Part shown: piece after piece, positions 25,583 through 33,834 of the stretch
Layout of the letters: each line of letters starts with the position of its first letter
How positions within the stretch are numbered: the stretch's first letter is position 1
Source of the DNA: Alphaproteobacteria bacterium UBA6324
GTDB lineage: Bacteria; Pseudomonadota; Alphaproteobacteria; CAAGCB01; CAG-977
DNA: 64,000 bases
Assembly (NCBI GenBank): GCA_002439085.1
Contig: DJSW01000018.1
Span: 1-64,000, forward strand
Direction of reading: 5' to 3'
Notes under the pieces: generated by a model
What the model saw: the letters and a program-made list of their open reading frames with translations, nothing else
What the model was told of the DNA's origin: nothing
The model's database searches: none
Translations under genes and position numbers: made by a program

Positions 25583-26563
25583 TTGACGGATTTGATCGCA
25601 AAAAAAAGCCTGTCTTGCCTGTTGTTCGCCTTTTCGGCCGCCGTTTTTTCGGGCGTGACGCCGATGAAGCGGGCGGATGCCGGCGTTTTTTTGAATCCGG
25701 CGGACAACGCGTATTCAACGGACAAGGTGTTCAGCCGTCCGTGGTTGCAAAACCGCCCCGTGCCGCAGATTTGGGAAACCGATATGAAATCGGACGCTTT
25801 CCGCAATGCTTTTTTGGACGCGTTCATTTTGCACGCGCCGACGCTGGAACAGATCAACACGCTGAGCATCCAGATGGACAACGAGGAAAGCTTGCGCGAT
25901 TTTCGCCGGATCACCGAGGAAAACCCCAGTTCCGAATGGGCGTACCTGACCGGCGATTTGAACGAAATGATCTTTGTCGTCAAACAGGCGGAGGAAAACA
26001 CGGTTTCCGATCTGGCCTATCAGGATAACCGTTACGCGCGTTTTCTGGCCGGTTTGGAACAGAAAAACGCCAACCGTCTGCCCGAACGCCTGACGTTGTG
26101 GGAGGCGTTCTGGAAAGCCCTGCCGGAAACGGCCGCGGCGGATGTCGCCGCCGATTACGCGGCGGACGATATGGGCGTTGCGGAAAAACGGTCGTTCGCC
26201 GCCTTTAAATCCATTGATGAGGCCGATTTTTCGGATGAAACGTTGGATGCGGCGCAGGACATTCATCAATGGGAAATGCGCGAAACGCAGCAGGCGCAGG
26301 AAACGGACGAAGTGCTGATGTCGTTGCTGATCGACGACATCATCGACATGGCGTCCGGCGTTTCCATGGTGCACGGCGACGAAGACGCTTTGTACGGTGC
26401 GCGGCGGCGCGACGCGGAACAAAAGGTCAAGGTGTTCTCTTTGCTTGACAGCCAAGGGAAAAACGGTCAGATTTACTCGTCAGATCCGGATGTCAGAAGA
26501 AAGGCGCTGCTGAAACGGCTGAACAATTTTTTGACAAGCGACAAGGTTAAGGACGCAAAATGA
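25583..26563 (+). CDS. Secreted hypothetical protein upstream of TolC-like lipoprotein
   Basis: A 326-residue protein with a signal-peptide-like start (LSCLLFAFSAAVFSG, ending near ADAG, residue 34). No ATG serves; TTG at 25583 or 25592 is the likely start, and no good ribosome site is visible. The mature part is acidic and mostly helical, with many Ala, Asp and Glu. It overlaps the next gene by 4 bases (ATGA), so it is coupled to the outer membrane factor and may be a periplasmic accessory of the same machine. No family recognised. Confidence 0.65.
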   Translation: MTDLIAKKSLSCLLFAFSAAVFSGVTPMKRADAGVFLNPADNAYSTDKVFSRPWLQNRPVPQIWETDMKSDAFRNAFLDAFILHAPTLEQINTLSIQMDNEESLRDFRRITEENPSSEWAYLTGDLNEMIFVVKQAEENTVSDLAYQDNRYARFLAGLEQKNANRLPERLTLWEAFWKALPETAAADVAADYAADDMGVAEKRSFAAFKSIDEADFSDETLDAAQDIHQWEMRETQQAQETDEVLMSLLIDDIIDMASGVSMVHGDEDALYGARRRDAEQKVKVFSLLDSQGKNGQIYSSDPDVRRKALLKRLNNFLTSDKVKDAK

Positions 26564-28608
26564 AAAATAAATCCTCTCTCGGCTTTTCGGCGCAAAAGAA
26601 AATGTGGAAAAGGACATCCTTTTTGACGGCGGCCGCGGCGGCGTTGATCCTTGGCGCGTGTTCCGTCGAACCCGAACCGCTCAGCGATTGGGAACGCGCC
26701 GTCCGCGTCGATCGCGACGTGCGCGAAATGTTCCAAGACCAGCAATCGCAAAGAATCATCAAGCCCATGACGTTGTACGACGTGATGGCGCGGGCGTTGA
26801 AATACAACCTGAACGTCCGTTTGAAAATGATGCAGACCGCTTTGGCGACAAAGCAATACAACCTGACATCGCTGGATATGCTGCCGCAAATTTCTGCGGG
26901 CGCGGGGTATTCGGCGCGCACCGAATACGAAGCCGTCGTGTCCAAATCCATGAAAAACGGCGTGACGGACAACGACGCGCGGGCGTACGGCGCGAAATCA
27001 AGCGGCATCGCGAACGCGAAAATCAGCTGGAACATTCTGGATTTTGGCGTCAGCTATTATCAGGCGAAGCAGGACGCCAACAATATTTTGATCGCCAAGG
27101 AACAGCGCCGCAAACAGGTGCAGGCGTTGTTGCAGGACGTGCGCGCCGCATATTGGCGCGCTTTGGCCGCCGAACGGCTGACCCCCGAAGTGGACGATTT
27201 GATGGAAGAGGCGACTTTCGTTCTGGAAAACCTGCGCGCGATGGAAAAGGAACGGCCGTCCAACTCTTCGGCTCTGCTGAATTACCAGATGGGGCTGATG
27301 GAAACGATGCGCGATTTAAGCGAAATGAAAAAAGAGCTGATGCTGTCGCGCGAATATCTGGCGTCGCTGATGAATTTGAAACCGGGGACGCGCTACCGGT
27401 TGGTCGGCGCCGAGGACGGCAACCTCGTCCTGCCGGAAATCCGCGCCAGTCTGGACAGGTTGGAATGGTTGGCGTTGATGAACCGTCCGGAATTGCGCGA
27501 AGAGGATTACAAGCTGCAAAACACGCGGCTGGCGGCGAAAAAAGCGTTGCTGAAACTGTTGCCGGGGCTGAACGTTTCGGTGTCGGCCAATTACGACAGC
27601 GACGATTTCCTGTCGAATAATTCGTGGCTGCAGGCGGCCGCCCAACTGGGGTGGAATTTGCTGAACCCCGCGCGGATGCAGCAGGTTTTGTCGCGCGGCG
27701 AAGTGAAAGAAGCCGTGGACAACCTGAACCGGCAAGTGATCGCCATGACGGTTTTGACACAGACCCATGTCGGTTGGGGGCGTTATCAGGGGGCAAAGGA
27801 AACCTATCAGCTCAGCGTCGAAATTTCGGATGTCGCGCAAAAACTGGCGCAGCAGGCGTCCGAAAACGCCGAAACGGACGTGGTCGCTGAAGCCGACAAG
27901 GTCGCGTCCGCCGCCCGCGCGCTGTTCGCGAAATTAAGGACGGCGATGAACTTCGCCGAATTGCAGGACGCGACCGGCGCGGTTTTCGTCACGCTGGGGC
28001 TTGACCCGCTGCCCGAAAATTTCGCGTCCAACGATGTCGGGGCGATTTCGCGCGCGTTGGAACGCGTGATGACGGCGTGGAACATGGGACGCTTTACAAA
28101 CGAGGATTACCCCCGTCTGCCGCCCGTGCCGATGCGCCGCCCGCCCGTTTTCATCAACGCCAGTCTGCCGATGCAGCGGGTTACGGAGGACGCGCGTTTT
28201 GTCATGATCGTTCCGGCCGACACGTTCGCCGAAGCTGATTTGGGCGAACCGGTCGCTTATACCGCGACCATGCGCGACGGGCGTCCGCTACCGCCGTGGA
28301 TGTTCTTTGATTCCAAAACGATCACGTTGTCCGGAAAACCGCCCGCGCAGGCCGAGGGGATTTACGAAATCCGCATCAACGCCCGCAACCGCAAGAAAAT
28401 GAGCGCGTACATCCTGATCACGATCCAAGTGATGCGCGGTTATAAAACGATTATGGACATTCGCGGCGCGGAACCGGATTCGCGCGTGACGGTCATTCAG
28501 CGCTGCACGGAATCCGAGGAATGCGAGGATTACAAAGACATCCGCCAGATTGATATGTTCCCCGAACGCGTCAAAGTGGCGCCGCTACCTTTGCCGAAAA
28601 AGAAATAA
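26560..28608 (+). CDS. TolC-like outer membrane efflux lipoprotein with C-terminal Ig-like domain
   Basis: A 682-residue outer membrane factor, longer than the usual 450-500. The N-terminus has a lipobox-like LGACS (Cys near residue 34) after a hydrophobic stretch. Residues 60-500 carry two OEP segments (TLYDVMARALKYNLNVRLKM and the later LEWLALMNRPELREEDYKLQ). From about 545 a beta-rich domain (DLGEPVAYTATMRDGRPLPP, ending TITLSGKPPAQAEGIYEIRI) resembles cadherin-like/putative Ig domains. An AAGGA site precedes the ATG. The Ig-like part is unusual for this family and may sit in the periplasm or on the surface. No adaptor or pump gene is next to it. Confidence 0.82.
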   Translation: MKNKSSLGFSAQKKMWKRTSFLTAAAAALILGACSVEPEPLSDWERAVRVDRDVREMFQDQQSQRIIKPMTLYDVMARALKYNLNVRLKMMQTALATKQYNLTSLDMLPQISAGAGYSARTEYEAVVSKSMKNGVTDNDARAYGAKSSGIANAKISWNILDFGVSYYQAKQDANNILIAKEQRRKQVQALLQDVRAAYWRALAAERLTPEVDDLMEEATFVLENLRAMEKERPSNSSALLNYQMGLMETMRDLSEMKKELMLSREYLASLMNLKPGTRYRLVGAEDGNLVLPEIRASLDRLEWLALMNRPELREEDYKLQNTRLAAKKALLKLLPGLNVSVSANYDSDDFLSNNSWLQAAAQLGWNLLNPARMQQVLSRGEVKEAVDNLNRQVIAMTVLTQTHVGWGRYQGAKETYQLSVEISDVAQKLAQQASENAETDVVAEADKVASAARALFAKLRTAMNFAELQDATGAVFVTLGLDPLPENFASNDVGAISRALERVMTAWNMGRFTNEDYPRLPPVPMRRPPVFINASLPMQRVTEDARFVMIVPADTFAEADLGEPVAYTATMRDGRPLPPWMFFDSKTITLSGKPPAQAEGIYEIRINARNRKKMSAYILITIQVMRGYKTIMDIRGAEPDSRVTVIQRCTESEECEDYKDIRQIDMFPERVKVAPLPLPKKK

Positions 28609-28616
28609 GCCAAATG

Positions 28617-28644
28617 AAAAGCCCCCGATTTTTCGGGGGCTTTT
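28617..28644. terminator. Bidirectional intrinsic terminator
   Basis: AAAAGCCCCCGA and TCGGGGGCTTTT form a perfect 12-bp stem with a TTTT loop between the convergent outer membrane factor and small secreted protein genes. Confidence 0.9.
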
Positions 28645-28653
28645 GCCGTATAA

Positions 28654-28992
28654 TCAATAAAGGCGGTTGGATCGGCGCAAACTGTTTCTGCTATCCGAAA
28701 GACTACCGCTCTGCGAATATCCCGAAGAACGTCCGCCGTAGTTGCTGTAGCTGTTACCGTAGTTGTTGTAGCTGTCATAGGTTTTTGTGCCCGCCCGTCC
28801 CGTGTAGGGATTGACGTTTCCCGCAGTCGACCAGTTGTCGCGTTTGGTGCCATTCGCGTCGGAACGGTAATGCGGCGCGACGTAGGTTCCGTTCCTGCGG
28901 TAATAACCGTTGACATAGGTGTCCGCTTTCGCCGCTTGAGCAAAATAAAGCGCGCAAACGATGAACAAAAGCACTTTTGACAATTTTTTCAT
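28654..28992 (-). CDS. Small secreted Tyr/Asn/Ser-rich protein
   Basis: A 112-residue exported protein with signal peptide ending in AKA (about residue 23). The mature start TYVNGYYRRNGTYVAPHYRS and NWSTAGNVNPYTGRAGTK match a widespread short family of exported proteins of unknown function found in many proteobacteria. The rest is a low-complexity Tyr/Asn/Ser/Gly tail. AAGGAAAGG lies before the ATG. Its leader contains the structured RNA at 29021-29214, which suggests regulated expression. Confidence 0.75.
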   Translation of the reverse strand: MKKLSKVLLFIVCALYFAQAAKADTYVNGYYRRNGTYVAPHYRSDANGTKRDNWSTAGNVNPYTGRAGTKTYDSYNNYGNSYSNYGGRSSGYSQSGSLSDSRNSLRRSNRLY

Positions 28993-29020
28993 TTCTGAAA
29001 TCCTTTCCTTGTATGAAAAT

Positions 29021-29214
29021 ACCCATCTTTGCAGATGGGCGGATTTTCAGAAACCGTTTGAGATAAGACGGCTCGGCTTATTCAGCGTACAGCCTTATTC
29101 ACCGAAATCCGCCCGATTAAGGACAGATTCGGCGTATGATTTATCAGTCGCCATACACAAGGCGACTATCTCAAAAGGGTTTCTGACGCCCTGCGTCCGT
29201 CTTTTTCACGGACG
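29021..29214 (-). ncRNA. Structured leader RNA with pseudoknot potential (riboswitch-like, unassigned)
   Basis: A 17-bp closing stem joins CAGAAACC and TTTGAGATA (29048-29065) to TATCTCAAA and GGTTTCTG (29167-29185), with a small internal loop. It encloses three hairpins: GTCGCC/GGCGAC (29147-29166), CCGAAATC/GATTCGG (29102-29132) and GGCT/AGCC (29075-29094). A 10-base segment inside the junction (29105-29114, AAATCCGCCC) is perfectly complementary to one just outside the closing stem (29037-29046), which would form a pseudoknot. That segment overlaps a hairpin arm (ACCCATCT/AGATGGG, 29021-29039) 20 bases from the ribosome site. A further hairpin GCGTCCGT/ACGGACGC lies upstream. The minus strand is preferred because of the adjacent gene. 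A palindromic mobile element is the alternative. Confidence 0.6.
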
Positions 29215-29254
29215 CAATAACATACTACCCCCGATAAAAAAATCAGGCAAGCGA

Positions 29255-29280
29255 AAAGGCGATCCCGCGGGATCGCCTTT
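29255..29280 (-). terminator. Intrinsic terminator after HNH-like gene
   Basis: A perfect 26-base palindrome (AAAGGCGATCCC meeting its complement) followed on the minus strand by TTTTC. It ends the minus-strand gene at 29302. Confidence 0.85.
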
Positions 29281-29301
29281 GTCAAAAGAATGAAAAAAAT
29301 A

Positions 29302-30003
29302 TCAGCGCTGTAAAGCTTTCATTTTGACGGCCGCCATGATCGGCGAATTGCCGCCTTTGCCGCGCTGATCGACCGTTTTATAGGAATCCGCCGTCACGAT
29401 CAGCAGTTCGGCTTTGACGGACGCGGGATTCTGCTTATACATCTCATATTCCTTGGCCGTCAAAGGCATGGCGATGTCGTAAGTCATCTTGGTGCCTTCG
29501 CGTTCGGGCAAGGCGCCGTTGCGTTCGTCCATCGCGGCGTGGACGTTTTTGTGAATGTCGCATCTGTTCGCGTTGGACAGCGGCATCATGCAACGCCAAT
29601 CGTGAATGGAATACAGCTTTTCATCGCCGATCTGCACGCCGTTTTTGAACGAACCGCTGATCGCGCGGGGGAACAGGTGGTGATAGTTGTACCCGTTCGG
29701 CGTTCTGCCTTTGCCGATGACCTCGTAAATGGCCTTGTCGTTCAATCCGGCCTGACGCAGGCGGGAGATGCCCTCTTTGTTTTCCGTTCCGTCGGGGTTA
29801 TAGACGGTTTCCTTTAACAAACGGGGGCGTTCCTCTTTGTATTCCTCGTACACCGCGCGGTTCGCCGCGGCGGACAGGCGGACGCCCTGCACGGGAACCC
29901 ATTTGAAAACGACCTCCGTATCGCGTTTGACGGCGCCGATATTTTCCTGAAAAGCGGAAGCCCCTTTGCTTTTGTGTTTGCGTTTGGCGTGAATGTATTC
30001 CAT
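29302..30003 (-). CDS. Hypothetical protein with HNH-like nuclease motif
   Basis: A 233-residue basic protein; the ATG at 30003 has AAAGGA before it, whereas earlier in-frame ATGs lack one. The segment NGYNYHHLFPRAISGSF (about 106-122) is followed by SIHDW, MMPLSNANRCDIHKNVHAAM. This gives a His-His, then Asn/His and H..VH spacing as in HNH/endonuclease VII-type nucleases, including secreted toxins. There is no signal peptide and no obvious immunity gene alongside. The N-terminal 30 residues are Lys/Arg-rich. The nuclease assignment is inferred from this pattern only. Confidence 0.55.
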   Translation of the reverse strand: MEYIHAKRKHKSKGASAFQENIGAVKRDTEVVFKWVPVQGVRLSAAANRAVYEEYKEERPRLLKETVYNPDGTENKEGISRLRQAGLNDKAIYEVIGKGRTPNGYNYHHLFPRAISGSFKNGVQIGDEKLYSIHDWRCMMPLSNANRCDIHKNVHAAMDERNGALPEREGTKMTYDIAMPLTAKEYEMYKQNPASVKAELLIVTADSYKTVDQRGKGGNSPIMAAVKMKALQR

Positions 30004-30310
30004 GAAAAACCGTCCTTTCCGAATGTTTAAGGGCAGTTTAGGCCCGTTTCGTCTTTTTGTCCAGAATAAAATATTGTTTTTAAAGGCGCGCGGGTTGGCG
30101 GTGGACAAAAAAACGCGGTAGCGTAAGCCTGTTTGGCGGTTAAGGATTTGTTTACCAAAAGCGCGTATGCTGAATATATAGATAATTCAAAGACATTCAT
30201 TCATACCGTAAAGTATGAAGAACGGCTTTTATGTTTTTTTCTGAAACTATTTGAAAAGCGCAAAAAAACCGGACAAGGCGTCCGGCTTTGATGCTTGGTT
30301 GAAAACCGCG
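30004..30310. other. Non-coding gap between HNH-like and GGDEF genes
   Basis: No credible gene is visible here. It holds the leader and probable promoter of the HNH-like gene, and a small dyad TTCATAC/GTATGAA (30200-30219) followed by a T-rich stretch. It also holds the minus-strand terminator of the GGDEF gene (30262-30289). AT content rises around 30165-30240. Confidence 0.5.
30262..30289 (-). terminator. Intrinsic terminator after GGDEF gene
   Basis: GCCGGAC-type arms (CCGGAC at 30269-30274 and GTCCGG at 30280-30285) precede a run of seven T when read on the minus strand. Confidence 0.75.
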
Positions 30311-31399
30311 TCATTCGGCGACGGCGATGTTGTTTTGGCGCGCCTTGCTGGTGCGCAGGGCGTTGAACGCGCGCAACAAAACGGCGTCGATCGTTTCGTC
30401 GGCGTCCGTGCGCGCGGCGATGCTGATGCTGGTCGTGACGGCGATTTTTACGTTTTCGACCATCAAATCGGAATGCATGACTTCGCCGCGGATGCGTTCG
30501 GCGACGATCTTCGCCCCCTCCAGCGGGGTTTCCGGCAGCAAAATGGCGAATTCAATGTCGGCCAGCCGCCCCAGATAATCCGAATCGCGGATCGAATTCT
30601 GGCACGCCGTCACGGCGACGCGAATCGCTTCGTCGCCGAAAGCGGGGCCGTGTTCCGTGTTCAGGGATTCAAACCGGTCGATCGTCATCAGCAAAACGGA
30701 CAAATCGCGTTTGTAACGGCGCGCACGTTTCATTTCCTTCGCGCCGTCCTCCAAAAACTGGCGGCGGTTCAAAACGCCCGTCACGGGGTCGATGACGGTC
30801 ATTTGGCGCAGTTCCTCTTCCATTTGTTTGCGCGGCGTGATATCAAAACCGACGGAACGGATTTCCTGCAACGAACCGTCGGGGGCGTACACGATCCGGT
30901 TTGTCCACGAAATCCAAACTTTCCGTCCGTCTTTGCAAACGCCTTCGTTTTCGTTGTCCAGATACAGGCGCGGGTTGTTTTTGATGCGTTCGATCAGATT
31001 CGTCAATGTCTGCCCGTGCGAATCTTTTGCCGGAACGATTGAACCGATGATGTTTTTGCCGATCAGCTCTTCGCGGTCGTATCCGAACAGTTCGCAGGCG
31101 TAATCGTTGATGGATCGGATGACGCCGTCCGTGTCCAGACAGACGAACAGGCTTTTCGTGTTTTTAGAGGAGTAGGGATCCATCTGGCGATGTTTTTCCT
31201 TTTTCATGTCCTCCAGTTCTTTTTGGCACAGGATCAGCGCGTTTTGCAATTCGACGACCTTTCCTTTCAACGCCGCCCGTTTTGCGCGCAAATTGAACAC
31301 GCGGCACACGGCAAAAACCAGTCCGGCCGCCAAAACAACGCACAAAACCACGGCGACGGATGCCGGTAAAAACGATTCTGTTTGCATTTTCCACCCCAT
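30311..31399 (-). CDS. Membrane-anchored PAS-GGDEF protein with degenerate GGDEF motif
   Basis: A 362-residue signalling protein. One N-terminal transmembrane helix (about 12-33) and a short coiled coil lead to a PAS domain (about 80-195, with GVIRSINDYACELFGYDREE and the closing VGFDITPRKQMEEEL). A GGDEF-fold domain (about 200-355) follows. The fold is intact (DPVTGVLNRRQFLED, FGDEAIRVAV), but the catalytic GGDEF loop reads LADIEF, losing both glycines. Diguanylate cyclase activity is therefore doubtful; it may bind GTP or c-di-GMP or act as a scaffold. ATG at 31387, with GGGGTGG close before it, is an alternative start. Confidence 0.85.
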   Translation of the reverse strand: MGWKMQTESFLPASVAVVLCVVLAAGLVFAVCRVFNLRAKRAALKGKVVELQNALILCQKELEDMKKEKHRQMDPYSSKNTKSLFVCLDTDGVIRSINDYACELFGYDREELIGKNIIGSIVPAKDSHGQTLTNLIERIKNNPRLYLDNENEGVCKDGRKVWISWTNRIVYAPDGSLQEIRSVGFDITPRKQMEEELRQMTVIDPVTGVLNRRQFLEDGAKEMKRARRYKRDLSVLLMTIDRFESLNTEHGPAFGDEAIRVAVTACQNSIRDSDYLGRLADIEFAILLPETPLEGAKIVAERIRGEVMHSDLMVENVKIAVTTSISIAARTDADETIDAVLLRAFNALRTSKARQNNIAVAE

Positions 31400-31540
31400 A
31401 AACGCTTTGATATTTTATGTTGTTGAATTTTATCATTTTTTAAGTGACCCGCGCAACATTTTTCAAACGATCGTTTCATTTTTGTGACACTGCCCGTCCG
31501 GTTCGGAAAAAAAAGGTGCTTTTTTTTAAGACATGGACTA

Positions 31541-31566
31541 TATAACACTAGGCGCGGAAAAGTGTT
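31541..31566 (+). promoter_or_regulatory. Possible suf operon promoter and operator dyad
   Basis: A TATAAC -10-like box (31541-31546) lacks a recognisable -35. It overlaps the inverted repeat AACACT (31544-31549) and AGTGTT (31561-31566), separated by 11 bases, about 55 bases before sufB. The weak -35 and the dyad fit an activator- or repressor-controlled promoter. No iron-sulfur regulator gene is adjacent. Confidence 0.35.
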
Positions 31567-31618
31567 GTACGATCGGCGCGAATCAGGTTATTTTACCCCC
31601 TTGATCGGAGGAACGGAA

Positions 31619-33052
31619 ATGACGCAGGACAAGGTTTCGGCTTTGGAAGCCGTTTCGGACACGTACCATTACGGGTTTGAAACGGATATTGACGCGGAAA
31701 CGGCGCCGAAAGGGCTGAACGAAGACATCATCCGCTATATTTCGGCCAAAAAAAACGAACCCGAATGGCTGCTGGATTTCCGGCTGAAAGCCTACCGCCA
31801 CTGGCTGACCATGACGGAACCGCGCTGGGCAAAGGTTGAATATCCGCCGATCGACTATCAGGACATTTATTATTACGCCGCGCCGAAAACGGACAAGAAA
31901 ACGGAAATCGATCCGGAGCTGATGAAAACCTATGAAAAACTTGGCGTGCCGCTGCACGAACGCGAAGTGTTGGCCGGCGTCGCCGTTGACGCTGTGTTCG
32001 ACAGCGTTTCCGTCGCGACGACGTTCCGCGACCGGCTGGCCAAGCAGGGCATTATCTTTTCGTCGATTTCCGAAGCCGTGCAAAACCACCCCGATCTGGT
32101 GAAAAAATATCTGGGGTCGGTCGTGCCTTACACGGACAACTTTTTCGCCTGCCTGAATTCCGCGGTGTTCACGGACGGGACGTTCGTCTATATTCCCAAA
32201 GGCGTGCGCTGCCCGATGGAGCTGTCCACCTATTTCCGCATCAACGCGAAAAAATCGGGACAGTTCGAGCGCACGATGATCATCGCCGACGACAATTCCT
32301 ATGTCAGCTATCTGGAGGGATGCACCGCCCCGCAGCGCGACGAAAACCAGCTGCACGCGGCGATTGTCGAAATTATCGTCATGAACGACGCCGAGGTCAA
32401 ATACTCGACCGTCCAGAACTGGTATCCGGGGGATAAGGACGGCAAAGGCGGCATTTACAACTTTGTGACGAAACGCGGATTGTGCCGCGGCGTAAATTCA
32501 AAGCTGTCGTGGACGCAGGTCGAAACGGGATCCGCGGTGACGTGGAAATATCCGTCCTGCGTTTTAATGGGCGACAATTCGGTCGGCGAGTTCTATTCCG
32601 TCGCGATCACGAACAACTGTCAGCAGGCGGACACGGGAACGAAGATGATCCATCTGGGGAAAAACACGTCTTCGACCATCGTGTCAAAGGGGATTTCCGC
32701 CGGAAAATCGCAAAACACCTATCGCGGGTTGGTCAAAATGGGCAAAAACGCCGAAAACGCCCGCAATTTTTCACAATGCGACAGCTTGCTGATCGGATCT
32801 GAATGCGGGGCGCACACGCTGCCTTGTATGCTCAGTTCCAATCCGACGGCGTCCGTCGAACACGAAGCGACAACGTCGAAAATCAGCGACGAGCAGCTGT
32901 TCTACTGCCGCCAGCGGGGATTGAACGCCGAAGAATCCGTGTCTTTGATCGTCAACGGATTCTGCAAGGACGTTATGCAAAAACTGCCGATGGAATTCGC
33001 CGTCGAAGCGACGCGTCTGGTCGCCGTGACGTTGGAAGGCAGCGTCGGTTAA
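31619..33052 (+). CDS. sufB: Fe-S cluster assembly scaffold SufB
   Basis: A 477-residue SufB, which with SufC and SufD forms the scaffold for de novo Fe-S cluster assembly. ATG 31619 is preceded by GGAGG at 8 bases. Family segments include YSTVQNWYPGDKDGKGGIYN, then FVTKRG, and QCDSLLIGSECGAHTLP near the C-terminus. Full length. It heads a tight run sufB-sufC-sufD-sufS-sufT with gaps of 1-17 bases or overlaps. This appears to be the cluster system feeding PFOR, HydF and the glycosylase in this window. Confidence 0.96.
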   Translation: MTQDKVSALEAVSDTYHYGFETDIDAETAPKGLNEDIIRYISAKKNEPEWLLDFRLKAYRHWLTMTEPRWAKVEYPPIDYQDIYYYAAPKTDKKTEIDPELMKTYEKLGVPLHEREVLAGVAVDAVFDSVSVATTFRDRLAKQGIIFSSISEAVQNHPDLVKKYLGSVVPYTDNFFACLNSAVFTDGTFVYIPKGVRCPMELSTYFRINAKKSGQFERTMIIADDNSYVSYLEGCTAPQRDENQLHAAIVEIIVMNDAEVKYSTVQNWYPGDKDGKGGIYNFVTKRGLCRGVNSKLSWTQVETGSAVTWKYPSCVLMGDNSVGEFYSVAITNNCQQADTGTKMIHLGKNTSSTIVSKGISAGKSQNTYRGLVKMGKNAENARNFSQCDSLLIGSECGAHTLPCMLSSNPTASVEHEATTSKISDEQLFYCRQRGLNAEESVSLIVNGFCKDVMQKLPMEFAVEATRLVAVTLEGSVG

Positions 33053-33068
33053 AAAGGAGAATACGATT

Positions 33069-33833
33069 ATGACAGCTTGGCTGGAAATCAACGATCTGCG
33101 CGCCAAAGCCGGCGACAAAACCATTTTGAACGGTCTGTCGCTGTCGATCAACGCGGGCGAGGTTCACGTCATCATGGGGCCGAACGGATCGGGCAAAAGC
33201 ACGCTTTCAAACGTGCTGTGCGGCAACCCGCATTACGAAGTCACCGGCGGATCCGTGACGTTCAAGGGCGAAGACCTGTTGAAACTGAACGTCGAGGAAC
33301 GCGCGCGTCTGGGTGTTTTTCTGGCTTTTCAAAGTCCGGTCGAAATCCCCGGCGTGTCCATGGCGACGTTTATGAAATACGCGCTGAACGCCCGTCGCAA
33401 AGCCGCAGGGGAAAAGGAATTGGACGCTGTCGGATTTATGAAGCGGATCAAGGTTAGGGCGCAGGCGTTGAACGTTTCGGACGAAATGTTGAAACGTCCC
33501 GTCAACGTCGGATTTTCCGGCGGGGAAAAGAAGCGGCTGGAAACGTTCCAAATGGCGATGCTGGAACCGGATTTCTGCATCTTGGACGAAATGGATTCCG
33601 GCATGGACGTTGACGCGGTCAAAGTCGCGGGCAACGGCGTCAAAATCATGCGGTCGCCCGAACGGTCGTTTATGGTCATTTCGCACAACATCAAATTCAT
33701 CCGCGAACAGATCATGCCGGACAAGGTTCACGTCTTGGCGAACGGACGCGTCGTTGCCGACGGCGGCGTCGAATTGCTGGACGAAGTGGACAGGAACGGT
33801 TTTGCCGGCTTTGTGAAAGAGGCGGTCGCGTAA
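33069..33833 (+). CDS. sufC: Fe-S assembly ATPase SufC
   Basis: A 254-residue ABC-type ATPase. Walker A is GPNGSGKST (37-45), Q-loop FQSPVEIPGVSM, signature FSGGEKKR and Walker B CILDEMDSGMDVD. The last deviates slightly from the usual DEIDSGLD. SufC drives conformational change of SufB-SufD during cluster assembly. It follows sufB by 16 bases and sufD starts one base after its stop. Confidence 0.96.
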   Translation: MTAWLEINDLRAKAGDKTILNGLSLSINAGEVHVIMGPNGSGKSTLSNVLCGNPHYEVTGGSVTFKGEDLLKLNVEERARLGVFLAFQSPVEIPGVSMATFMKYALNARRKAAGEKELDAVGFMKRIKVRAQALNVSDEMLKRPVNVGFSGGEKKRLETFQMAMLEPDFCILDEMDSGMDVDAVKVAGNGVKIMRSPERSFMVISHNIKFIREQIMPDKVHVLANGRVVADGGVELLDEVDRNGFAGFVKEAVA

Positions 33834-33834
33834 A

